Below are positions 43,117-50,746 of a stretch of 64,000 bases of DNA, piece by piece. Each line of letters starts with the position of its first letter. Position 1 is the stretch's first letter. The translations under genes and the position numbers were made by a program. The DNA is from Polaromonas sp. 39-63-25 (GTDB taxonomy: Bacteria; Pseudomonadota; Gammaproteobacteria; Burkholderiales; Burkholderiaceae_C), in assembly GCF_002278925.1 (NCBI RefSeq), contig NZ_NCJH01000005.1, positions 62,001 to 126,000 on the forward strand. Direction: 5' to 3'. The notes under the pieces are model-generated. The model ran no database searches. It saw nothing but the letters and a program-made list of their open reading frames with translations, and had not been told where the DNA came from.

Positions 43117-43143
43117 AGCAAAAGGCCGCCCGCAGGCAGCCTT
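43117..43143 (-). terminator. Rho-independent terminator of the EF-hand gene
   Basis: On the minus strand AAGGCTGCC, loop TGCGG-like, GGCGGCCTT then TTGCTTTTG: a 9-bp stem with one mismatch followed by a T-rich run. It lies about 75 bp after the stop of the EF-hand protein gene (43220) and before the acetoacetyl-CoA synthetase start. Confidence 0.7.
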
Positions 43144-43219
43144 GGGGCGGGTCAGGACCCGCTACAGGGCCGCATCAGGCGTGCGTGACGCCCGATGCAA
43201 CCGCCGCAAGACACCTCCC

Positions 43220-43816
43220 TTACTTGGGCGTGCCCATCATCATTTCGACGTCGGTCATGGGCACCATGCCGTTTTTGGCCGGCTTCATGCTTTTCCACAT
43301 GGCGGTTTGATAGCGGTTCCACTCCCTCGAGGAAACCATGCCGTCGCCGTTGGTGTCCATGCTGTTCATGGCGGTGTTGTTGAGCTTGGCGTCCACCTTC
43401 ATCTCGGCCTTGGCGGCGGGCGTGCCACCGGCGGCGGAGGGGTTGATCTGCGCATTGGCAGCAGCGCCGCCGGAACCGGCCACGGGGTTTTGGGCGGACA
43501 GCGTGGAACCATTGGCCTTCTTGGTGTCGACGTTCATCTCGGCCTTGGCCGCAGCTTTGCCGCCCGATGCGGACGGGTTGATCTGCGCGTTGGCAGCAGC
43601 GCCGCCGGAACCGGCCACGGGGTTTTGTGCAGACAGGGTGGAACCATTGGCCTTTTTGGCGTCAACGTTCATCTCGGCCTTGGCCGCAGGTGTGCCGCCG
43701 GAAGTGGTCGGGCTGGCTTGTGCGGAAGGCGTGGCAACCACGCCAGCGGGTGCCTGGGCAAAGGCAGCGGTACAGGCCAGGGCGGCCAGGGTCAGGACAA
43801 GGGATTGCTTTTTCAT
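43220..43816 (-). CDS. Secreted EF-hand protein with internal 45-residue repeats
   Basis: 198 residues with signal peptide 1-21 (cleavage near AFAQA). The middle part consists of about 2.3 copies of a 45-residue unit containing AKAEMNVDAKKANGSTLSAQ and a GSGGAAANAQINPSA tail; it looks extended and of low complexity. A C-terminal canonical EF-hand loop, DTNGDGMVSSREW, should bind calcium. The DNA repeats are almost identical, so unit number may vary between strains. A second secreted EF-hand protein is at 50304. Role unknown; calcium-responsive envelope protein is inference. Confidence 0.85.
   Translation of the reverse strand: MKKQSLVLTLAALACTAAFAQAPAGVVATPSAQASPTTSGGTPAAKAEMNVDAKKANGSTLSAQNPVAGSGGAAANAQINPSASGGKAAAKAEMNVDTKKANGSTLSAQNPVAGSGGAAANAQINPSAAGGTPAAKAEMKVDAKLNNTAMNSMDTNGDGMVSSREWNRYQTAMWKSMKPAKNGMVPMTDVEMMMGTPK
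43391..43700 (-). repeat. 135-bp tandem repeat in the EF-hand gene
   Basis: The word ATCTCGGCCT recurs at 43401, 43536 and 43671, exactly 135 bp (45 codons) apart, and the intervening sequence is nearly identical. About 2.3 units. Confidence 0.9.
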
Positions 43817-43968
43817 GGGGGCTCCAAAAATGTAAGAGCGATGTGCTCAAAGTCATCTTTGTCTGGCCGGCATACCCCCGCTGTAGGATGAACACCGTGG
43901 TGACCGTCAGGGTCTGTCGGCTCCCGGGCGTCGCGAATCAGTCAAAAATGTGCTCGGCAACATAAATC

Positions 43969-43986
43969 GCACAGTCGTGCTAATAT
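43969..43986 (+). promoter_or_regulatory. Dyad and -10 box before tetR
   Basis: GCAC-AGTC-GTGC (43969-43980), a perfect dyad, directly followed by TAATAT (43981-43986), which fits a sigma-70 -10 box. The ATG of the TetR gene is at 43994, 7 bases after the -10 box, with no ribosome site between. This suggests an autoregulated, leaderless transcript. Confidence 0.45.
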
Positions 43987-43993
43987 TTGCGCC

Positions 43994-44596
43994 ATGGACG
44001 CCAAAACCCAGAAAAGCGAGATGACCCGCGCCGCCATTGTCGGTGCGGCGCTGGACCTCGCGTCCGCAGAGGGACTGGAGGCCATCACGCTCCAGGCTGT
44101 GGCCGACCGCCTTGGTCTGTCCAAGAGCGGGGTGTTTTCACGCATCGGTTCGCGCGAGGCCCTGCAGAAAGCGGTGATCGACGAGTTCGGAAGACGATTT
44201 CTGGCCGATGTGTTTGTCCCCGCCGTGCAGCAGCCCAAAGGCCTGCCGCGGCTGAATGCCATTGTGCAGCGCTGGATTGTGCGCACGCGGGACGTGGAGG
44301 CGCATACCGGCTGCGTGTACAGCGCCGGTGCCTTTGAGCTGGACGACCGCGAAGGCCCGCTGCGCGACCACCTGCACGGCGAGATCACGCGCTGGCGCGC
44401 CGCCCTGCGCCGCACCATCGTGCAGGCCGTCGAGAAGGGCGACCTCCGGTCCGATACCGACCCCGAGCAGCTCGTGGCCGAAATCTACGCCCTGATGCTG
44501 GGCCTGATCCACGACACGCGCTTCCTGCGCGACTCCCGCGCCGCAGAACGTGCGCAGGCCAGTTGGCAGCGCCTGGCCAGAAGTTACCAGCCATGA
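43994..44596 (+). CDS. TetR-family transcriptional regulator
   Basis: 200 residues. N-terminal helix-turn-helix at about 28-55 (ITLQAVADRLGLSKSGVFSRIGSREAL) and a C-terminal effector domain with DPEQLVAEIYALMLGLIHD. It is followed on the same strand by a 37-residue protein and an alpha/beta hydrolase gene, which it probably regulates. No Shine-Dalgarno sequence precedes the ATG; see the -10/dyad entry upstream. Confidence 0.9.
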   Translation: MDAKTQKSEMTRAAIVGAALDLASAEGLEAITLQAVADRLGLSKSGVFSRIGSREALQKAVIDEFGRRFLADVFVPAVQQPKGLPRLNAIVQRWIVRTRDVEAHTGCVYSAGAFELDDREGPLRDHLHGEITRWRAALRRTIVQAVEKGDLRSDTDPEQLVAEIYALMLGLIHDTRFLRDSRAAERAQASWQRLARSYQP

Positions 44597-44667
44597 GTTT
44601 TGTCAGCCCCACAAGGGCTTTTTGTTGGTCAATGTTTCGCACAACCGTGCGAAGAAAGGGAAATGCC

Positions 44668-44781
44668 ATGTTCTTCCTGTTTGCAGTCATCGCCGTGTTT
44701 GCCGGCGCCCATGCGGTTCGCACCGCCCTCGCCTCGCTGCGCTCCCTGCCGCGCAGCAATGAAGACTGGATCTGGTACTGA
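44668..44781 (+). CDS. Very small hydrophobic protein between TetR and hydrolase
   Basis: 37 residues: one hydrophobic N-terminal helix (MFFLFAVIAVFAGAHAV) and a tail of charged and aromatic residues, LRSLPRSNEDWIWY. A ribosome site AAAGGG lies 9 bases before the ATG at 44668; a longer frame from 44632 has no site. It sits 71 bp after tetR and 26 bp before the hydrolase gene, so it is probably part of the same operon. The SNEDWIWY ending is distinctive. No family name known to me. Confidence 0.62.
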   Translation: MFFLFAVIAVFAGAHAVRTALASLRSLPRSNEDWIWY

Positions 44782-44807
44782 TCCGGTAAAGCACCAAGGA
44801 GCCTTTC

Positions 44808-45692
44808 ATGACACGTACATCACTTGAAGCCACTGCCGCCTACTACAACGCCAGTCCCGTGACCCGGCTGTTCCGCTGGGGCCTGGGCGCCTCGCAGCGC
44901 CTCTGGCCGGCGCTGGCCGTGCGCGCCGCCTACCGCCTGTTCGGCACGCCGCTGCCGCCCCGCTGGCTGGGCCGCCGGCGCGCCTGGGCGCCGGACTGGC
45001 GCATCAGCAGCTGGTCCTTCGAAAACGCCAGCCTGACGATTTATGAACGCCCGGCGGCACCGCATGGCCCGCTGGTGCTGCTGGTGCATGGCTGGGGCGG
45101 GCACGCCGGCCAGATGCTGGCACTGGCCGACACACTGCAGGCGCAGGGCCTGCGGCCGGTGATTCTTGAAATGCCGGCCCATGGCCGCAGTAGCGGATCG
45201 ACCAGCAACCTGCCGCAGTTCGCGCGCGCCATCGACTACACCGTGGCGCGCCTGCAGCAGGCGGGGCACCAGGTGCAGGCGCTGGTCGCGCATTCGCTGG
45301 CCGCCAATGCCGGCGCCTACGCGGCCAGCCGCGGCCTGCCGGTCGGCAAGCTGGTGCTGCTGGCGCCCCCGGCCTCGCCGCATGAATACACGCGGCTGTT
45401 TGCACATGTGTTCGGCCTGCGCGAGTCCACACGTGCGGCCATGCAGCGGCGCATTGAAGCGCGCGAAGGCATCCTGATGCCGCAGTTCGAACCCGCCGCC
45501 GTCGGCCCGCGCATCGCACAGCCCACGCTGGTGGTGCATGACCGCAATGACAGCATCAACCGCTTTGCCGACGGCGTGGCCTACAGCCAGGCCATCACCG
45601 GCGCCCGGCTGCTGGCCACGCAGGATCTCGGGCACCGGCACATCCTGAAAGACGCCGGCGTGCTGCGCGAACTCGCCGCCTTTCTGGTCTGA
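44808..45692 (+). CDS. Alpha/beta-fold hydrolase
   Basis: 294-residue hydrolase. The oxyanion strand is VLLVHGWGGHAGQM, the nucleophile elbow is A-H-S-L-A (in ALVAHSLAANAG) rather than G-x-S-x-G, the acid is probably in VVHDRNDSI and the histidine in DLGHRHIL. Glycine loss at the elbow is unusual but is tolerated in some families. The N-terminus (LFRWGLGASQRLWPALAVRAAYRLF) could lie on the membrane. Start ATG 44808 follows AAGGAG. Probably in one operon with tetR and the 37-residue protein. Substrate unknown. Confidence 0.87.
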   Translation: MTRTSLEATAAYYNASPVTRLFRWGLGASQRLWPALAVRAAYRLFGTPLPPRWLGRRRAWAPDWRISSWSFENASLTIYERPAAPHGPLVLLVHGWGGHAGQMLALADTLQAQGLRPVILEMPAHGRSSGSTSNLPQFARAIDYTVARLQQAGHQVQALVAHSLAANAGAYAASRGLPVGKLVLLAPPASPHEYTRLFAHVFGLRESTRAAMQRRIEAREGILMPQFEPAAVGPRIAQPTLVVHDRNDSINRFADGVAYSQAITGARLLATQDLGHRHILKDAGVLRELAAFLV

Positions 45693-45771
45693 AACGCGCG
45701 ACTGCGCCGCAACACCCCTTGTGCGGCATGCCCATTGCTTCTAGGATGGCGCCACTTACAAGGAGCGGTTG

Positions 45772-47070
45772 ATGGGAAATTCAAAAGGGTTGTTCAGCTG
45801 GACAGAAAAAAGCAGCGCGGTATTGCAACAGGGCGGCGTGATCGGCCCCGATGAACGCCTGCCCTGGCCGCAAACGGCGGTGATGGGCGTGCAGCACGTG
45901 ATTGCGATGTTCGGCGCCACGGTGCTGGCACCCATCCTGATGGGGTTCGATCCGAACATCGCCATCCTGATGAGCGGCATCGGCACGCTGATCTTTTTCC
46001 TGATCACCGGCGGCAAGGTGCCGAGTTACCTCGGCTCGAGTTTTGCCTTCATCGGCGTGGTGATCGCCGCCACCGCCTACGCCGGCAAGGGGCCCAACCC
46101 CAACATCGGCGTGGCACTCGGCGGCATCATTGCCTGCGGCGTGTTGTACACGGTTATTGGCGCCATCGTGCAGGCCGTCGGCACCGGCTGGATCGAACGT
46201 TTCATGCCGCCGGTGGTCACCGGCGCCGTGGTGGCGGTGATCGGCCTGAATCTGGCCGGCATCCCGATCAAGAACATGGCCGCCAGCAACTTTGATTCGT
46301 GGATGCAGGTCGTGACCTTTGTCAGTGTGGCACTGGTCGCAGTGATGACACGCGGCATGGTGCAGCGCCTCTTGATCCTGGTCGGCCTGATCGTCGCGAC
46401 GCTCATTTATGCGGCGCTCACCAACGGCATGGGGCTGGGCAAGCCGGTGGATCTGTCGCCGATTGCCAATGCCGCCTGGTTCGGCCTGCCCGGCTTTGCC
46501 GCCCCGGTGTTCAGCGCCAATGCCATGCTGCTGATTGCGCCGGTGGCCATCATCCTGGTCGCGGAAAACCTCGGTCACATCAAAGCGGTGACGGCCATGA
46601 CCGGCAAGAACCTCGACCAGTACATGGGGCGCGCCTTCATCGGCGACGGCGTGGCCACCATGGTCTCGGGCGCTTCGGGCGGCACCGGTGTCACCACCTA
46701 TGCCGAAAACATCGGCGTGATGGCCGCGACCAAGATCTATTCGACGGCGGTGTTTGTGGTCGCCGGCCTGATCGCGGTGGTGCTGGGCTTCAGCCCCAAG
46801 TTCGGCGCGCTGATCCAGGCGATTCCGCTGCCGGTGATGGGCGGCGTCAGCATCGTGGTGTTCGGCCTGATTGCGGTGGCCGGCGCCAAGATCTGGGTCG
46901 ACAACAAGGTCGACTTTTCCGACAACAAGAACCTGCTGGTGGCGGCCATCACGCTGGTGCTGGGCACCGGCGACTTCACGCTGAAGTTCGGCCAGTTTGC
47001 GCTGGGCGGCATAGGCACCGCCACCTTTGGCGCCATCCTGCTGTACGCCCTGCTCAATCGCAGGAAGTAA
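45772..47070 (+). CDS. NCS2-family uracil/pyrimidine permease (RutG/UraA-like)
   Basis: Inner-membrane nucleobase:cation symporter of 432 residues with about 14 helices. Family signatures are VPSYLGSSFAFIGVV, the helix MPPVVTGAVVAVIGLNLAG, AENLGHIKAV with the substrate-binding glutamate, and the loop SGASGGTGVTTYAENIG. The last fits uracil or pyrimidine carriers rather than xanthine/urate ones. The ATG at 45772 has AGGAG at 45761. Gene is isolated; no rut or pyrimidine-catabolism genes are adjacent. Confidence 0.9.
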   Translation: MGNSKGLFSWTEKSSAVLQQGGVIGPDERLPWPQTAVMGVQHVIAMFGATVLAPILMGFDPNIAILMSGIGTLIFFLITGGKVPSYLGSSFAFIGVVIAATAYAGKGPNPNIGVALGGIIACGVLYTVIGAIVQAVGTGWIERFMPPVVTGAVVAVIGLNLAGIPIKNMAASNFDSWMQVVTFVSVALVAVMTRGMVQRLLILVGLIVATLIYAALTNGMGLGKPVDLSPIANAAWFGLPGFAAPVFSANAMLLIAPVAIILVAENLGHIKAVTAMTGKNLDQYMGRAFIGDGVATMVSGASGGTGVTTYAENIGVMAATKIYSTAVFVVAGLIAVVLGFSPKFGALIQAIPLPVMGGVSIVVFGLIAVAGAKIWVDNKVDFSDNKNLLVAAITLVLGTGDFTLKFGQFALGGIGTATFGAILLYALLNRRK

Positions 47071-47103
47071 AACCAGGCAGCCCGTGCCCCGCCTGCGCGG
47101 GGC

Positions 47104-47451
47104 CTATTTCGCCTGCGCCTTGGCCAGCGCGGCCTTGGTGGTGGCCAGCTCGCGTTCCACATCGGCACGTTCGCCGATTTCCTGCTCCAGCAGCTCGTTG
47201 ACATGCGCGAGGTCGGCGGCGGACTCCTGGATCTTGCCCTCCAGCTCGCCTGTTTTCTCCAGCGCCTGCGCCACATCGCCGGTCTGGATATGGTCGGGGA
47301 TTTCCTGCTTGAGTACCGCGTTGATCACAAACAGCTCGGCGCTGGACTGTTTCACGGTTTCCTCGACAGTTTCGTTCCGGTCCAGCGCACGTGCCAGTGG
47401 CGTGTCTGCGGAAGGGGCGGACTGCGGGGACGGCTGGGATGGCTTGGACAT
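47104..47451 (-). CDS. Hypothetical coiled-coil protein
   Basis: 115 residues: a disordered Ser/Pro N-terminus (MSKPSQPSPQSAPSADTPLA) and a long acidic heptad-like helix from about 30 to the end (TVEETVKQSSAELFVINAVL; VNELLEQEIGERADVERELATTKAALAKAQAK in part). No signal peptide or enzymatic motif. The ATG at 47451 is preceded by AGGTG. It converges on the permease gene. Function unknown; perhaps an oligomerising accessory protein. Confidence 0.75.
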   Translation of the reverse strand: MSKPSQPSPQSAPSADTPLARALDRNETVEETVKQSSAELFVINAVLKQEIPDHIQTGDVAQALEKTGELEGKIQESAADLAHVNELLEQEIGERADVERELATTKAALAKAQAK

Positions 47452-47634
47452 GGTGAGCACCTGGAGGGAAACGGGAATGATCTGGCGACAAACGGCGCCC
47501 GGGGGCACGCAAGGCCGCCCGACCCCTGAAGCCCCTATGGTAACCAAGTGCCCTTCCCGGGGCCAGCGATGTCCCCACCGCCATCAGGCCTCAGGGCAAG
47601 CTGGAAAAGGCGGGCCGGTTCGGGAGGATGGCGC

Positions 47635-48990
47635 TCAGGGCGCCGTTCCCGGCGTTGCGGGTGCGGGCGTACCGGGCTGGCGGTCCGGCCCGGAATTGAA
47701 AATCCTGCCCAGGGTGGCGCCCAGACGCGCACCGATGGCCGTGCCGATGCCGGGCAGCACCGCCGTGCCCAGCAGCGCGCCGGCCACAGCACCCTTCGGC
47801 ACCGACACGGCCACCTTGTCCACCGGCCCGCTGAGCACCAGCGGCACCCCGACGATGCCGTCCACCAGATCCACCGCAAATTCGGCCTCGATCTGCCGGT
47901 TGGCCAGCCGGGCCTGGCCGGACGCACTCAGGGCGCCCGAGCTGGCCTTGATCCCGGTGAATTGGGTCACCATGCCGCGCGGCGTGTTCTGGGTGTCGAG
48001 CTGGCCGGACACCGCGTCGAGCGGCGTCTGCCCCGCATGTTCCTTGCCGAGGCTGCGCACGGCCCGGTCCAGATCGAAGCGCAGCAGGGTTGAAGCGCCC
48101 ATGGTGAACACGGTTTTTGTATGCAGCGACTGCGCCAGTCCGACCAGGCTGTCCCCCTGGGCCGACAGCACGGTGTTTCCCGTGGCCTTGCCGGCAATGA
48201 CCGGCTTGCGGTTGAAGGCGGCCACCGCGCTCGCCACGTCAACCCCGCTGGGCTGCAATTGACCGGCCAGCACCAGGCGGCCGTCGGCACGGGCCTGCAA
48301 CTGAACCTCGCCATGGGCCGTGCCGCCGCCGACGTTGATACGTGTGGCCCAGCGGTCTTCCTGTCCTTGCCGGGTCAGGGTCAGATCGGTGGCCGGCGTG
48401 AAGCCGGGGCGCCGCAACACGGCCTGGCGGGGTCGCCAGCCCGGGTCAAAGTCGATCTCGCCGTCGTACACCACCGCCACGCCATGGCGCGACAGCCAGG
48501 TCAGGTCGCGAAACACAAAACGCGCCAGCGGTATGGCCACAGCTTCCACGGTTTCCACAGCTTCCGCAGGGACGCCGCGTGACGTCGCGTCCAGCACCCG
48601 CAAGGACAGTTGCGGCACGACCGCACCATCGAGTTCCACGCGGTCCAGGATCACACGCCGCTGCAGCAGGGCCAGCAGGTCCGGATAGGCGGCGAGCTTT
48701 TTGACCGTGATGGCCTGCGGCTGGTCGGTCGCCACGTCCTCCAGCACGATGGCCGGTACCGGCAACAGACGCCAGTGCAGTGCGCCCAGCCGCACCGGCA
48801 CGCCAAGCCGGGCCTGCAGCTCACCGGCGGCGTGGGCGGCCAGATCCTCGTCACTGGGGATGAACCACAGCAGCGCCAGCCACACCGCGCCCAGCAGCAG
48901 CACCAGGCCACCTGCGGCCACCATCCATGTTTGTCTGCGTGCCATGCTGCCTTCCGCCGTTGTTGCACCGTCTGCCATCTGCATCTGCAT
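47635..48990 (-). CDS. AsmA-family protein
   Basis: 451 residues with one N-terminal membrane helix (about 22-44, MVAAGGLVLLLGAVWLALLW) and a long periplasmic beta-rich region. It starts with LARLGVPVRLGALHWRLLPVPAIVLEDV, typical of AsmA-like proteins, and ends with an AsmA_2-like segment and a Pro-rich tail. AsmA relatives (such as YhdP, TamB) span the periplasm and help phospholipid or outer-membrane protein traffic; this one is short. Three in-frame ATGs lie at 48990, 48984 and 48978; AGGAAGGTGG upstream favours the first. Monocistronic. Confidence 0.82.
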   Translation of the reverse strand: MQMQMADGATTAEGSMARRQTWMVAAGGLVLLLGAVWLALLWFIPSDEDLAAHAAGELQARLGVPVRLGALHWRLLPVPAIVLEDVATDQPQAITVKKLAAYPDLLALLQRRVILDRVELDGAVVPQLSLRVLDATSRGVPAEAVETVEAVAIPLARFVFRDLTWLSRHGVAVVYDGEIDFDPGWRPRQAVLRRPGFTPATDLTLTRQGQEDRWATRINVGGGTAHGEVQLQARADGRLVLAGQLQPSGVDVASAVAAFNRKPVIAGKATGNTVLSAQGDSLVGLAQSLHTKTVFTMGASTLLRFDLDRAVRSLGKEHAGQTPLDAVSGQLDTQNTPRGMVTQFTGIKASSGALSASGQARLANRQIEAEFAVDLVDGIVGVPLVLSGPVDKVAVSVPKGAVAGALLGTAVLPGIGTAIGARLGATLGRIFNSGPDRQPGTPAPATPGTAP

Positions 48991-49097
48991 CTGCCATCCA
49001 CCTTCCTGAGCTTAAGAGGCTGGCCGCGCGGCACTTGTAGGCCGCAATCTCTTTATAGTCTGGGTTGCATACCCTTTTGACGCCCTGTGGAACCACG

Positions 49098-49526
49098 ATG
49101 CCTATCTGGAAACAACCGATTTCTGTCGAACTGCTGACCCTCAACAACGCCAACAGCGCCGTGACGCACCTGGGCATCGAATTCCTGGAGGTCGGCGACG
49201 ATTTCATCCGGGCCCGCGTGCCGGTCGATGAACGCACGCGCCAGCCCTATGGCCTGCTGCACGGCGGGGTGTCGGTGGTGCTGGCTGAAACGCTGGGCTC
49301 CTGCGGCGCCGCCTTTGCAGCGCCCGAAGGCCACCGCACGGTGGGCCTGGACATCAACGCCAACCATCTCAAGGGCGTCACCAGCGGCTGGGTCATCGGG
49401 ACCACCCGACCGGTGCACATCGGCCGCAGCACCCAGGTCTGGGCCATCGAGTTGACCAACGAGGCCGGGGAGCTGACCTGCGTCTCGCGGATCACGATGG
49501 CGATGCTGGCCCCGCGTCAAGAGTAA
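49098..49526 (+). CDS. Hotdog-fold acyl-CoA thioesterase (YdiI/MenI-like)
   Basis: 142 residues. The motif PYGLLHGGVSVVLAETLGSCG holds the catalytic glutamate (E in AET) and the HGG typical of the 4-hydroxybenzoyl-CoA thioesterase/YdiI branch. In E. coli, YdiI hydrolyses DHNA-CoA. The preceding EFLEVGDDFIRARVPVDERT also fits. The true acyl-CoA substrate is unknown. Start ATG 49098 (MPIWKQPISVELL). Its TAA stop overlaps the first base of a 54-bp repeat. Confidence 0.9.
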   Translation: MPIWKQPISVELLTLNNANSAVTHLGIEFLEVGDDFIRARVPVDERTRQPYGLLHGGVSVVLAETLGSCGAAFAAPEGHRTVGLDINANHLKGVTSGWVIGTTRPVHIGRSTQVWAIELTNEAGELTCVSRITMAMLAPRQE

Positions 49527-49579
49527 AATCGGGCTCCAGCCCTTATCGGACGGGCGCAAACAGCTATTAATACGATAGC
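49526..49579 (+). repeat. 54-bp dispersed repeat, copy 10 (reference copy)
   Basis: The cleanest copy, used here as the reference. It begins AAATCGGGCTCCAGCCCTTA, has GGGCGCAAACAGCTATTAAT in the second half and ends CGATAGC. Dyads: GGGCT-CC-AGCCC at positions 6-17 and GCTAT-N7-ATAGC at positions 38-54. It fills the gap between the thioesterase stop and the convergent cobalamin adenosyltransferase stop. Confidence 0.95.
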
Positions 49580-49590
49580 AAATGAGCGTT

Positions 49591-50157
49591 TCAGTCCGCG
49601 GCCGTCCGGGCCATGCGTTCGCTCTTCCAGTACACGTCGTCGCCGCCGTTCATGCGGTTGAGCACGCGCGACAGCACGAACAGCAGGTCGCTCAGACGGT
49701 TCAGGTACTGGCGTGGCGACTCGTTCAGCGTCTCGGCCTTGTCCAGGGCCACCACCGCGCGTTCGGCGCGCCTGGCCACGGTACGGCACACATGCGCCAG
49801 CGAGGCAGCACGCGAACCGGCCGGCAGGATGAACTCCTGCAGGCGCGGCAGGGTCGCGTTGTATTTTTCGAGCGCCGCATCAAGCAGCGCCACCGCTTCG
49901 GGCTTGAGCAGTTCAAAACCGGGAATCGACAGCTCACCGCCCAGGTTGAAGAGCTGGTGCTGCACCTCGACCAGCAGTTCGCGCACGTCGGCCGGCATCT
50001 CTTCACACAGCAACACGCCGATCTGCGAGTTCAGTTCGTCGACCTCGCCCATCGCATGTATGCGCAGGCTGTCCTTGGACACGCGGGTGTTGTCACCGAG
50101 CCCGGTCGTGCCGTTGTCGCCGGTGCGGGTGGCGATCTGAGTGAGTCGGTTGGCCAT
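49591..50157 (-). CDS. Cob(I)alamin adenosyltransferase, PduO type
   Basis: 188-residue trimeric ATP:corrinoid adenosyltransferase that attaches the 5'-deoxyadenosyl group to cob(I)alamin. The N-terminal ATP loop TRTGDNGTTGLGD and the helix CRTVARRAERAVVAL are PduO signatures; the C-terminal NRLSDLLFVLSRVLN closes the active site. With the MetH module at 13237 this shows that the organism handles cobalamin. The gene is alone, convergent to the thioesterase gene. Confidence 0.94.
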   Translation of the reverse strand: MANRLTQIATRTGDNGTTGLGDNTRVSKDSLRIHAMGEVDELNSQIGVLLCEEMPADVRELLVEVQHQLFNLGGELSIPGFELLKPEAVALLDAALEKYNATLPRLQEFILPAGSRAASLAHVCRTVARRAERAVVALDKAETLNESPRQYLNRLSDLLFVLSRVLNRMNGGDDVYWKSERMARTAAD

Positions 50158-50303
50158 GGTAAATATCCGGCAGGTTACGCCGGGAAAGAAGATGTTGTGG
50201 AGCGACCGATGATGTCAATGAGGCAACAGCGTGCAAGAGTGCTGGCCGGCGCGGGCTCCCTGCGCTGCAATGACAGCTTCTTCAACTTCAAGGACCTGTC
50301 TCG

Positions 50304-50657
50304 ATGACGTCTGCTTTTCATTTTATTCCCAACTTCGAAATCCGCAGTGTTGCGCTGCTCGCCGCGCTGACCGTCGGCGCCGCGCTGGGTGCGCATGCCC
50401 AGGGCGCCGACAGCGGCGGCATGAAAACACCCCGTGGCGCGGGGACGCCCGCCACCCAGGGCACACCCTCGCCGTCCGGCCCCACCAACCAGGAGGTGGG
50501 CGCTGCCTTCATCCGTGCCGACGCCAACAAGGACGGCAAGCTCAGCCGGCAGGAGGCTGTGCGTTTTCCAGCCGTGGAACAGCGTTTTGACAAGATCGAC
50601 ACCAACAAGGACAAACTGGTGTCGCGCGAAGAGTTTGAAATCGCGCTGAAGTCCTGA
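50304..50657 (+). CDS. Secreted protein with two EF-hands
   Basis: 117 residues with a hydrophobic signal region (VALLAALTVGAALGAHAQ, about residues 15-32). A Gly/Pro/Thr-rich linker is followed by two EF-hand loops, DANKDGKLSRQE and DTNKDKLVSREE, as in small periplasmic calcium-binding proteins. The second loop has Lys instead of Gly at the sixth position and may bind calcium more weakly. ATG 50304 has AGGA about 11 bases before it. Function unknown. A GC-rich dyad (AGCCCGTGGGG/CCCCATGGGCT, 50677-50705) follows. Confidence 0.85.
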   Translation: MTSAFHFIPNFEIRSVALLAALTVGAALGAHAQGADSGGMKTPRGAGTPATQGTPSPSGPTNQEVGAAFIRADANKDGKLSRQEAVRFPAVEQRFDKIDTNKDKLVSREEFEIALKS

Positions 50658-50746
50658 CGGAGGTGGCCAGAGAGCCCGTGGGGCGCCGGATGGCCCCCCA
50701 TGGGCTAGTGACTCGTCGTAAACTGGGGCTTCCGACCGGAGACACC

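Noticed and set aside
50677-50705. Dyad after the EF-hand gene as a rho-independent terminator
   Set aside because: The stem is imperfect and there is no T-run; it may be a hairpin but I could not support termination.
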